Positions 35,610-45,700 of a stretch of 64,000 nt of DNA are shown one piece after another (the stretch's first letter is position 1; every line of letters begins with the position of its first letter). This DNA comes from Ardenticatenaceae bacterium (lineage in GTDB: Bacteria > Chloroflexota > Anaerolineae > Promineifilales > Promineifilaceae), in the NCBI GenBank assembly GCA_020634395.1, contig JACKBU010000015.1, positions 1 to 64,000 of the forward strand, given 5' to 3'. The notes beneath the pieces are model-generated. The model made no database searches. It had not been told where the DNA came from and worked only from the letters and a program-made list of their open reading frames with translations. The translations under genes and the position numbers were made by a program.

Positions 35610-38600
35610 GTCGCCGCATCTGGCACATGAGCACCTTGTTGGTCACGGCCGTTTTGCTGATAACGGCCGTCATCGCTGCCTTAGCCCAATCTGAAATCCC
35701 CGCCCCCGCCGGGCCGTCGGCTCTGCCCCAGCCCGACACGTACCTGATCTCCCTGGCCCAGCCGCCGTTAGCCAGCTACACCGGCAGCCTGCCCGGCCTG
35801 GCCGCCACCAGCCCCCAGGCCACTGGCGCGGCCCGCCTGCAAAACGGCAGCGCCGCCAACGCCGCCTACCGCGCCTACCTGCTGTCGCAGCAGAACAAGC
35901 TGCTGCATACCCTAAATGGCGCGTTGGGTCGGGAGGTAAAGGCTTTTTACCAGTACACGGCGACGTTTAACGGGGTGGCCGTGCAGTTGAGCGAACAAGA
36001 AGCGGAGAAAGTGAGACATATGGCGGGGGTAACGGCCGTTATCCGCGACCAATGGCATTTTCCCACCACCGACACCACACCCGCTTTCCTGGGGGCCACA
36101 GCCCTATGGGACGGCTCTGCCACCGGCGGCTTGCCCGGCACGCAGGGCGACGGCGTCATCGTCGGCGTGATCGACACCGGTATCTGGCCGGAACATCCCT
36201 CCTTCGCCGACGACGGCAGCTATCCGCCGCCGCCCGCCACCTGGGGCGGCTACTGCCAGCCCCCCTCCGACGGCCAAAACTTCCTGGTCTGCAACCACAA
36301 GCTCATCGGGGCGCAGCACTTTTTAGAAGCGTATGTGCTGGCCGTCGGTGAGTACAACGGCGATTTCTACTCCGCCCGCGACGACAACGGCCACGGCACA
36401 CACACCGCTTCCACAGCAGCCGGTAACGCAGGCGTCAGCGCCACCATGCTGGGCGTGCCGCGCGGCACGGTCTCCGGCATCGCCCCCCGCGCCTACGTGG
36501 CCGCCTACAAAGCCCTGGGTCCCTGGGGCGGCCTCACCTCCGATCTGGTAGCGGCCATCGACAAAGCCGTGGCCGATGGCGTGGACGTGATCAACTATTC
36601 CATCGGCGGCCCCAGTTCCGATCCGTGGCAGGATGGGTCAGCGCTGGCCTTTTTGCAGGCGCGGGCAGCCGGGGTGTTTGTGGCCGTCTCGGCCGGTAAT
36701 GCTGGCCCTGGCCCCTCTACCCTTGCCTCGCCGGGCGACGCCCCCTGGGTGACGACGGTGGCGGCCAGCAACAGCAATCGCCACTTTCTCAGCGATCTGG
36801 GCGTGACGCCCACGCTCAGCACCACGCTGCCCCTGTATGGCTCCAGCCTCACGCGCGGCGTAAACAATCTGCAATTAGTGGACGGGGCCAATTACGTCGA
36901 TTCGCAGGGGGAAAACGGCCGTCTCTGTCTCCACCCCTTCGCCCCCGGCATATTTACCGCCCAGCAGGTGGTGCTGTGCGAACGGGGCGTCAATCCCCGC
37001 GTCGAAAAGGGCAGTAACGTGCAGGCGGGCGGTGCGGGCGGCATGATCCTGGCCAACGCCGAGTCGGGCGATCTGGACAGCGACAGCTTCACGCTGCCGG
37101 CGGTGCACGTCGATGCGCCGTTGGGCGCGGCTTTGCGCGCTCACCTGGCAGCCCACAGCCCGGTCACTATCACCTTTAGCAGCAGCCAGGCTGTGCTGGC
37201 CCCGGACCCGCGCGTGCCGGTGGACCAGATGGGCAGTTTTAGCTCGCGCGGGCCGGCGCTGCCCGGCAGCAGCCTCTACATGAAGCCCAATGTCACCGCG
37301 CCCGGCGTGCAAATTCTGGCCGGACAAACCGCGTTTGCCAATGGGCAGCCTACCGGCGAGTTGTTCCAGGCCATTGCCGGCACCTCGATGTCCAGCCCGC
37401 ACGTGGCCGGGGCGGGGGCGCTGCTGCGCGCCCTGCACCCGGACTGGACCCCGGCCGAAATTGAGTCGGCGCTGATGACCACGGCCAACGACACGCACCT
37501 GAAAGAAAACGGCCTGACCCCGGCCGACGCCTTCGACATGGGCGCGGGGCGCATCGATCTGTTGGCCGCCAGCCGGGCCGGGCTGGTGCTGGATGAGGTG
37601 CAGGCGCATTATCTGGCGGCGAACCCGGACGGCGGCGGCGACCCATCGACGCTGAACAGCGCCTCGCTGGCCCAGGCCCAATGTCTGGCGGAATGCAGTT
37701 GGCAGCGCATCGTGCGCAGCACCCTGGACTATACGGTGACGTGGACGGCCGTTACCAGCACCATCCCCGGCATCGACCTCACCGTCAGCCCGGCGCAGTT
37801 CACCCTGGCCCCCGGCCTGACGCAAACCGTAACAATCACCGCCAACGTGGAAGGATTTGAAGCCGACAGGGCCTGGCATTTTGTACGGGTCGCCTTCCAG
37901 CCGGACGCGCCCCAGGTGCCCGCCGCTCATTTCCCGGTGGCCGTGCTGCCCACCAACGCCCTGATCGCCGACCGGGTGATCGACGAAACGATTCACAAAT
38001 CCGGCAGCGTGGCCGTGCCGGTGGTGGCCCGGCAAATCACCGACCTGACGCTCACGCCGCAGGGCCTGACGGTGGGCACGCCGGTGACGACAACGCTGCC
38101 GGGAGACCCCACCCCGGATAACCCCTACGACAATCTGAACGAGGGCGTGCACGTCATCACGGTGACGGTGCCGGCGGGGGCGGCGCGGCTGGTGGCAGAG
38201 ACGCTGGCCACGACGGCCGTTGACGTGGATTTGTACGTGGGCGTGGGCAGCGAGCCGTCGTCGGCGACGCAGTTGTGCAGCAGCACCACGCCGCACCCGC
38301 AGGAATACTGCAACATCCAGGCTCCGGCGGCCGGGGTGTGGTGGATTCTGGCGCAAAACTGGCAGGCGAGCGCCACCCCGCCGGACACGGTTGAGATGGT
38401 GTACGGCGTGGTGGCCGGAGATGGCGGTGAGATAACGGCCGTTGGCCCCACCGGCCCCATCCCGGCCGGACAGCCGTTTGCGGTGACGGTGAACTGGCAG
38501 CGGGCGCAGCTTACGCCAGGCGACCGCGCCTATGGAGCGGTCAGTCTGGGCGCGGATGCGGCGCACCCGACGAACGTGGGCCAGATCAACCTGGACGTGA

Positions 38601-39679
38601 TTTACCAGGGAGCGGCGGCGGCGCAGATGAGCGAAACGGCCGTTTCCCTCATCCTGCCCCCCGACACCAGCCAGACCCACACGCTCACCCTCAGCAATAT
38701 GGGCGACGTGGATTTGGTGTGGTCGGTGAGCCGGGAAACGGCCGTTTCCCGGGTGACGCTGGATGTGAATACGGCGGTTGAAGACACGGCCGTCGCCCCG
38801 GCGTGGGGCGATCAATTGGCCTTTGCCTGGCAACGTCTGCCTGCGCCAGCGCCCCACGCTGCCCCGGCGCAGGGAGCGGGCGGCAGCCTCATCTCGCTGG
38901 TTCTGGATGATGGCGGGCCGGAAGATACCATTGGGGCGTACGGCCGTCAGTTTATCTGGCTCAACCGCTTTACGCCCGCGCCCAACGACTACCCCTTCTC
39001 CTTAACCGACATCGAAGTGCTGTTTGCCGACGAAGCCTGGACAGGCGTGACGGTGGGCGAAACGGTGGACATTTACGTGTATGAAGACGCCGATGGCGAC
39101 CCGAACACCGGCGCGGAGCCGGTAGGCAGCATCCGCAACGCCCTGGTGCAGGCGGCTGACGGCGCGACCTTTTCCCATTACACCCTGGCCCAGCCGCTGC
39201 GCCTGACCGGTCCCGGCGATGTGCTGATTGCGGTGGTCAACCGTACAGCCGGGGTGGGACGGGATGCTTACCCGGCGGCCGTGGACACATCGTCCAGCCG
39301 GGCGCGTTCTTGGATTGGCCTGTACGAAGCCGGCGCGCCTGCCGACCCGCCGGTCCTCCCCGCCGATTCCTCCTGGGGCGTGTTGGATGCCTTCCAGATG
39401 CCGGGCAACTGGTTAATCCGGGGCTTGGGCGAAAAGTGCGGCGCACAAAACATTCCCTGGCTGACCGTAGGACCGGCGCAGGGTGTTACCCCGCCCGGCG
39501 GCAGCAGCGCCATCGAACTGGGAATTGATATCGGCGGCTTGGCGGTGGGGACGTACACGGCCGTTCTCTGCCTGGACAGCAACGCGGCCAACCTGGACGA
39601 CGTTTTCCTGCGCATCCCGGTGACGGTGGAGGTTCGGGAGGAAGTGTACGAGAGCTTTGTGCCGCTGGTGGTGAAGTAG
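35606..39679 (+). CDS. Secreted subtilisin-like (S8) serine protease
   Basis: This 1357-residue exoprotein has a signal peptide (about 1-28), an inhibitor I9 propeptide (about 45-150), and a subtilase domain with the triad D190 (VIDTG), H263 (GHGTHT) and S594 (GTSMSSPHVAG). A PA insert lies at about 400-520. Fn3-like and pre-peptidase-type beta domains follow to about 1000. The C-terminal choice-of-anchor-like region ends in FVPLVVK, much like the FLPLIFRN end of the next gene. Likely functions are extracellular protein breakdown or processing. Expression is coupled to the 76-residue protein and perhaps controlled by the divergent BTAD regulator. Confidence 0.92.
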   Translation: MSRRIWHMSTLLVTAVLLITAVIAALAQSEIPAPAGPSALPQPDTYLISLAQPPLASYTGSLPGLAATSPQATGAARLQNGSAANAAYRAYLLSQQNKLLHTLNGALGREVKAFYQYTATFNGVAVQLSEQEAEKVRHMAGVTAVIRDQWHFPTTDTTPAFLGATALWDGSATGGLPGTQGDGVIVGVIDTGIWPEHPSFADDGSYPPPPATWGGYCQPPSDGQNFLVCNHKLIGAQHFLEAYVLAVGEYNGDFYSARDDNGHGTHTASTAAGNAGVSATMLGVPRGTVSGIAPRAYVAAYKALGPWGGLTSDLVAAIDKAVADGVDVINYSIGGPSSDPWQDGSALAFLQARAAGVFVAVSAGNAGPGPSTLASPGDAPWVTTVAASNSNRHFLSDLGVTPTLSTTLPLYGSSLTRGVNNLQLVDGANYVDSQGENGRLCLHPFAPGIFTAQQVVLCERGVNPRVEKGSNVQAGGAGGMILANAESGDLDSDSFTLPAVHVDAPLGAALRAHLAAHSPVTITFSSSQAVLAPDPRVPVDQMGSFSSRGPALPGSSLYMKPNVTAPGVQILAGQTAFANGQPTGELFQAIAGTSMSSPHVAGAGALLRALHPDWTPAEIESALMTTANDTHLKENGLTPADAFDMGAGRIDLLAASRAGLVLDEVQAHYLAANPDGGGDPSTLNSASLAQAQCLAECSWQRIVRSTLDYTVTWTAVTSTIPGIDLTVSPAQFTLAPGLTQTVTITANVEGFEADRAWHFVRVAFQPDAPQVPAAHFPVAVLPTNALIADRVIDETIHKSGSVAVPVVARQITDLTLTPQGLTVGTPVTTTLPGDPTPDNPYDNLNEGVHVITVTVPAGAARLVAETLATTAVDVDLYVGVGSEPSSATQLCSSTTPHPQEYCNIQAPAAGVWWILAQNWQASATPPDTVEMVYGVVAGDGGEITAVGPTGPIPAGQPFAVTVNWQRAQLTPGDRAYGAVSLGADAAHPTNVGQINLDVIYQGAAAAQMSETAVSLILPPDTSQTHTLTLSNMGDVDLVWSVSRETAVSRVTLDVNTAVEDTAVAPAWGDQLAFAWQRLPAPAPHAAPAQGAGGSLISLVLDDGGPEDTIGAYGRQFIWLNRFTPAPNDYPFSLTDIEVLFADEAWTGVTVGETVDIYVYEDADGDPNTGAEPVGSIRNALVQAADGATFSHYTLAQPLRLTGPGDVLIAVVNRTAGVGRDAYPAAVDTSSSRARSWIGLYEAGAPADPPVLPADSSWGVLDAFQMPGNWLIRGLGEKCGAQNIPWLTVGPAQGVTPPGGSSAIELGIDIGGLAVGTYTAVLCLDSNAANLDDVFLRIPVTVEVREEVYESFVPLVVK

Positions 39680-39689
39680 CGTGATGCGT

Positions 39690-39736
39690 GATTCGTGATA
39701 CGTGAAATCACGCATCACGCATCACGAATCAGTATA
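39690..39736 (+). terminator. Subtilase gene terminator
   Basis: Arms 39690-39705 and 39715-39730 pair over 16 bases with one mismatch. A T-rich stretch (TATATTTTTT, ending near 39742) follows. The arms are built from repeats of the CGTGAT/ATCACG type also seen near 21230-21255. Confidence 0.75.
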
Positions 39737-39782
39737 TTTTTTACGTGGTGTGGACAAGAAGAGAAAGCGTAAGGAGAGCAAT

Positions 39783-42700
39783 ATGCAAAAGCAACGAGGT
39801 ATTTGGGGAATAACGGCCGTTATCGTTCTGGCCGCCGTCCTGTTTTGGGTTTCATCGGGCGTGACGCGCGCCGAAGAGGGCGCGGGGCGCCTGCCGTCTC
39901 CGGGGATTTGCGAAGAACTGGGCAAACCGGATTCGATATTTACCGGGATGCCGCGTACCTGGCTGCAAAATCTGTGCGGCGAGACGGCCGTACAGGCTGA
40001 CCGGGACGCGGCGGGGCAAACGGCCGTCATCCAGCAGGCGCTGGCCCCGGACGTGCCGGTAAACGATCCCGCCCTGGATGGCGGATTGGCTGCGGTGCAA
40101 AGCACCACCACCACCGCCCTCAACCCAACCACCGGCACGGTCTGCGCCGCCTACATCGACGGCTACCACGGCCAGGTGGAAAACAAAGGCTACGTCGGCT
40201 TCAGCCGCTCCACCGATGGCGGCGCGTCCTTTGACGACCGCACCAACATCGACGCCTCGGTGCTGAATTATGGCAATCCCAGTCTCGTCTGGCGCGAAAG
40301 CGATGGCAACTTTTACCTCTCTGCCCTGCTGGGCGGGGAAGATGGCGTGGGCGTCTGGCGCTCGGCCGATGACTGCCTGACGTTTGTTTTTGTCACTGCA
40401 CTGGACACCCGCCTGGAATATGGCGTCGACGACATGTCTATTCTGGCGGTGGATAACGCCGTGGGGAGCGCTTATTACGGCCGTCTCTACCTGGTCTGGT
40501 ACGGCGAATTCGACAAAATCCAGTTCAGCGCCTCCGACGATGGCCTGACCTGGCAGGGCCGCACCACCATCAGCAGCGGCCTGGATTACAACTACGTGGA
40601 CAAAACGCCCTGGGCGACCGTTGGGCCGGACGGCGGCCTGTTCGTGGTCTGGAACAAAAACACCTTCCCCTGGGGTTCGGACTGGACCTTTAGCATCGAA
40701 GGGCTGTACTCCAGCGATGGCGGCGCGACGTTTGCCCCCATCTCATCGCCCCTGACAGACGCGGTGATGCCGCGTGACGCCAACACGACCTGCGGCTATA
40801 ACCAACCGGGGCTTTTGGGCGGCATTGGCTACTACCCGGCCCCGCCGCAAATTGTCGTCGGGCAGGACGGCGTGCTGCACGTGGTGTACGCCTACGATCC
40901 GGACGGCTATGACAACGGCGACGTGGTGGATGTGTTTTACCGCCGTTCACTGGACAACGGAGCGACCTGGGAGCCGGAAATTCGCCTGAACGATGATGCC
41001 ACGCTGACGGATCAGTTTTTCCCCACCGTCAGCGTGAACGAAAACGGCCGTGTCGTCGCCAGTTGGTACGATCGCCGCCTGGACCCGGCCAACAATTACC
41101 TGTTCGCCTACTTCTTCCGCACCTCCCTGGACAACGGCCAGACCTGGGACAGCAGCCAGCAAATCAGCGACGCCCAATCGCCGGTGTTTGCCGACCCCAC
41201 GATTGGCGAATGTTATCACGGCTTCTACGATCAACAGTTCCAGGATGCGGACAGCGCCTACATCTTCTGGTCCGACAACCGCCATCTGACCAACGCGGTG
41301 CAAGACCCGGACGTCTTCTTTGAAAAAGTGACCTATCCGGCCGATTTTGTGATCAGCGCCACGCCAGCCGAGCAGGCGGTGTGCAGCAGCGACAGCGCCG
41401 CCTATACCGTAAATCTGGCCTCCGTCAGCGGCTTTAGCAGCAGCGTCACGCTGGGCGTGAACGGCGCGCCGGGCGGAGCCAACGCGGCCTTCAGCCCCAA
41501 CCCACTCGTGCCGACCGGCGACAGCACGCTGACGCTTTCCAATTTGGGCGCGGCGGCAGGAACCTATGGGCTGGAAATTACGGCAACGGATGGCAGTACG
41601 ACGCACAACACGGCCGTTTCCCTCACCGTCTCCAGCACGACCCCAGCCGGCGTCGCCCTCACTTCCCCATCAGATGGCGCGGTTAACGTGCCGGCGCTGC
41701 CCACGTTTAGCTGGGAAGCGGCCACCGGCGCCGTGGATTACACCCTGGAAATCGCCACGGACGGCGGCTTTGGTAATGTTGTCTACAGCGAAACGACTAC
41801 GGCCGTTTCCCTCAGCCCCACTCTCTATTTGACAAGCGGCACGCCCTATTACTGGCGCGTGACGGCCCACAACGGCTGCGGCAGTTCTGTCTCCTCCGCC
41901 GCCAGCTTTACGACGGCCGTTTCTCCGGCCATCTTGCTCGTCGACGACGACGGCGACGCCCCGGACGTGCGTGCTTATTACACCGACGCCCTGGACGCCT
42001 TGAGCGAAGCCTATGACATCTGGGACACCACAGCCGCTGGGCAGCCAAGCGAGGCAGATTTTGCCGCTTACGATCTGGTGATCTGGTTCAGCGGCGGCAA
42101 CTACAATGCCGGGCCGACGGCCGTGACCGAAAACACCCTCAGCCGCTGGCTGCCGCAGGACAACTGCCTCTTTTTGTCCAATCCCAGCTCGCTGAACACC
42201 ATCACGGCGTTCCGCAGCCGCTTCCTGGGCTTGCGCTCCTTCGCCAGTCCTTATCCAGAATACCTTTCGGTGCAGGGAGATTGGGTGGTGTACGGCGGGC
42301 TTGGCCCATACAGCCTGAGCTATCCCTACTATCCCAGTCTGCGCAGCGTGATACCCAACAGTAACGGCCGTTCGGCTTTTGTTGAGGGCAGCACGATTGC
42401 GGCGGCGACGGTCAACGACGCCGCCTTCCGCAGCACGTTCCTCGGATTCCCCTTGGAAGCGGTGGATCAGGCGGGTCGGGAAGAGGTGCTGGGAACGGCC
42501 GTTGCTTGGTGCCGCAACGGCGTCAGCTACGGCACGCTCAGCGGTGTGGTAACGGATGGCGATTACGCCACGCCGATTAAAAACGCTACCATTGCTGCCG
42601 ATAACGGCAGCCAATTGGTCAGCTTCCAGAGCGACGCGGCCGGGGCCTACAGTGGCGATCTGCGCAGCGGCGCGTATACCATCACGGTTTCAGCCCTCAA

Positions 42701-45700
42701 TTACGCCGATTACAGCACCCAGGTCACCATCAACGACGCCGCTGTGACCCCGCTGGACGTCAATCTCTTCGGCGGCTCGCTGAGTTATGCGCCGCCGGCC
42801 ATCGAAGACACGCTGGCCTTAAGCGATGTAACCACTCACACTGTCACCTTGTCCGCCAGCGGCCCGCTGCCGGTGGACGTGGGCCTGACGCCCTACACCA
42901 CCCTGGCGGATCGCATCTATGGCATTTATGCCTCGTATGCGCCTGAGCCGGAGATTGCTTACTTTGATCGCCAAAATCCCACGACCCTGACCTCATTGGG
43001 CGCATTTAACAAAGGCGGCTCGGTAGGCGGCGATTTCTTCGGCGACGATTTCTCGGTGGTTTATGCCCTGGCGAATATGGGCGATTCAGACGCGACCAAC
43101 GACGAACTGGTGACGATCGATACCACCAGCGGCGCGGTCACGGTGATTGGCGTTTTGCCGCCGCCGCCCGGCTGGGAGCAGTACAGCGCCATGGGCTACG
43201 ATCCGACAACGGCGCAAATGTATGTGGTCAGCAGCTATGTGGATTTCTTCAGCACTGGCGGCAAAAGCCTGTTCACCATCGACGTGACCACGGGCCAGAC
43301 TACGCTGCTCGGCCCCATCCTCAGCCCGATGCAGATGGAAATTGGAGCCATCGCGTTTGACGAGCAGGGCGTTTTGTATGTCCACGATATGAACAATCAG
43401 CAGTTGGTGCGGATTGACAAAACGACGCGGGTGGCCACGACGATTGGCACAGTGGAGCCTTTTACGCAAATCAACAGCGGCATGGATTGGGACCCGGTGA
43501 CGAAGCAGATGTATATTACCACCTGGGACGCCACCAACGGCGGCCAACTGCACACCCTGGACCTGTCTACCGGGGCGACAACGCTGGTGGAAGCGTTGGG
43601 CAGTGCGGTTCCGGCGCGGCCGGAAGGGACGGCGTTCACGTGGATTGCCTTTGCCGCGGCGCCGCTGCCGTGGGCCACGGCCGTTCCCGACCAGGTAACG
43701 ATCCCGGCGAACGGCTCGGTGAACGTAGACATTGCCCTGGATACACGCGGCCTGTCGGCTCCCGGCGATTACACCGGCGCGGTGGCTTTTAGCGGTTCGT
43801 TTGTCAACGTGGCCGCTTCCCAGCCGCTGACCATGCACGTTACCTGCGCCGACTGCGGTGTGCTGGACGGAGCCATTGAGGACGCCTGGTTTAACACGCC
43901 GGTGAAGGCCCAGATAACGTTGACCAGCACCAACGGCATGGCGATTGAACTGGTGGGTGTAGACGCCTATGCCGTGACGGTTCCGGCCGGAGAATACACC
44001 CTGACGGCTTCCGCGCCGGGGTATCTGCCCACGACGATGGGGGTAACGGCCGTTACCAACCTCACCACCACCACCAACATCGCCCTTACCCCGGAAGCGG
44101 GCTTCCTGGAATACAGCCCGGAAGCGATCCAGGTAGCCGCGCAGGTCGGCGACCTCCTTACGCGCACGGTGACGGTTTCCAACACTGGCACGACCTCGGT
44201 CACCTTCCGGGTGCGCCTGGACGGCTACGACGTGCCGGTGAGCGTACGCAATGCCGCGCTGGCGGCCATCAACGGCCAAAAAGAGGGCAACGCCGCCGAC
44301 GTCATCGCCCCAATCACCGCCTATGGCGTGATAGGTGAGGGGGTAGGCGGTTCTTTGGGCTGGTTTAACCTGGACACTCCCGGCAACGTGTCGGTCAGCG
44401 GCCAGCACATCGAGCACGGCTCCCTGCGCGGCGGCGATTTCTGGGCTAACGATTTCTCGAAGTTGTATGCCTTTGAAGAAAGCAAGCTGATCACCCTGGA
44501 AACCGCCACCGGGGCCAAGGAAATCATTGGCGCGCTGCCCGGCATTTCCACCTACACCACGTATGCCGGCATGGCCTATGACAGCGTCACCGAGCAAATG
44601 TACATCCTCCACGCCTATGAGTGCTATTTGGGGCAAACGCTGTACACCGTCGACGTGCACACGGCCGAAAACGATGCCGGCGTGCCGATAACCGGCGGCG
44701 GCTGTTTGGACTCGCTCACGTTTTCCGACAGCGGCGTTTTGTACAGCATTGATCTGGACAACGACGCCCTGGTCACTATTGATCCTCAGACCGGGCAGGT
44801 CACGATTGTGGGCGGCCTGGGTTTCTCTGCCAACAGTTTCAGCCAGGGGCTGGCCTGGGACTCGGCCACCAATCAGCTCTATTACCTGGCAACCAGCGTC
44901 GATTCCTTCCCCTTTGTGCAGAACCTGTACCGTATTGATACGGCAACGGGCCAGGCGGAATATCTGGACAATCTGGGCTACTTCTCGATGATGGGTATGA
45001 CGATTGCCTCCGAGGCGGCGCAGTGGGTATCAGTGCCCGGCGCGGCGATGACGGTTCCGGCGGGGGCGCAGGCGACGTTTGACGTGGTGTTTGACCTGCG
45101 CAGCCTGTCGCGGCCGGGCGAGTATGCCTCGGAAATGGTGTTTGAGGGTGACTTCATCAACAACCCGCCGGCCATGCCGGTTAACCTGACGGCCGTGTGT
45201 ACGGACTGTGGGGTGTTGGATGGGGTGATCAAAGAGGCGGGAACGGCCGTTTCCCTGCCAGCCACCCTGCGCATCAGCGGCCCCAACGGCTTTGAGCAGA
45301 TCCGCTACAATGCTGACAGCTACAACCTGACGGTGCAGCCGGGCGAGTATACCTTTCGGGTCAGCCGCAGCGGTTTTATCGGCCAGGTGGAGACGGTAAC
45401 GGCCGTAGCCAATGATGTGGTCACGACGGACTTTAGCCTGGTAACGGCCGTGTCAGACATCACCCTGGAACCGGCTGAGCTGAATGAGACGCTGCCGGTG
45501 GGCGCGACCATCACCCACAGCTTCACCATCAGCAACAGCGGCGCAGCCGACTTTGACTTTGTGGTGCTGGACGAAGATTGGACGGCGCCGCTGCTGCCCA
45601 CGGTGCCTTACACCTCTTGCGGCGCGGCCGACGCTTTTGGCTACACCTGCCTGGACTCCAACGTGCCCGACAGCCCGGTGACGTATGATTGGGTGGACAT

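Noticed and set aside
36875..38857. 660-codon antisense frame within the subtilase gene
   Set aside because: It is a shadow of GC-rich codon usage. It has no ribosome binding site and low-complexity Arg/Gly/His content, and the sense strand has the full protease triad.
43086..44660. 524-codon antisense frame within the giant exoprotein
   Set aside because: The sense frame is a clear repeat protein; the antisense product has no recognisable domain.
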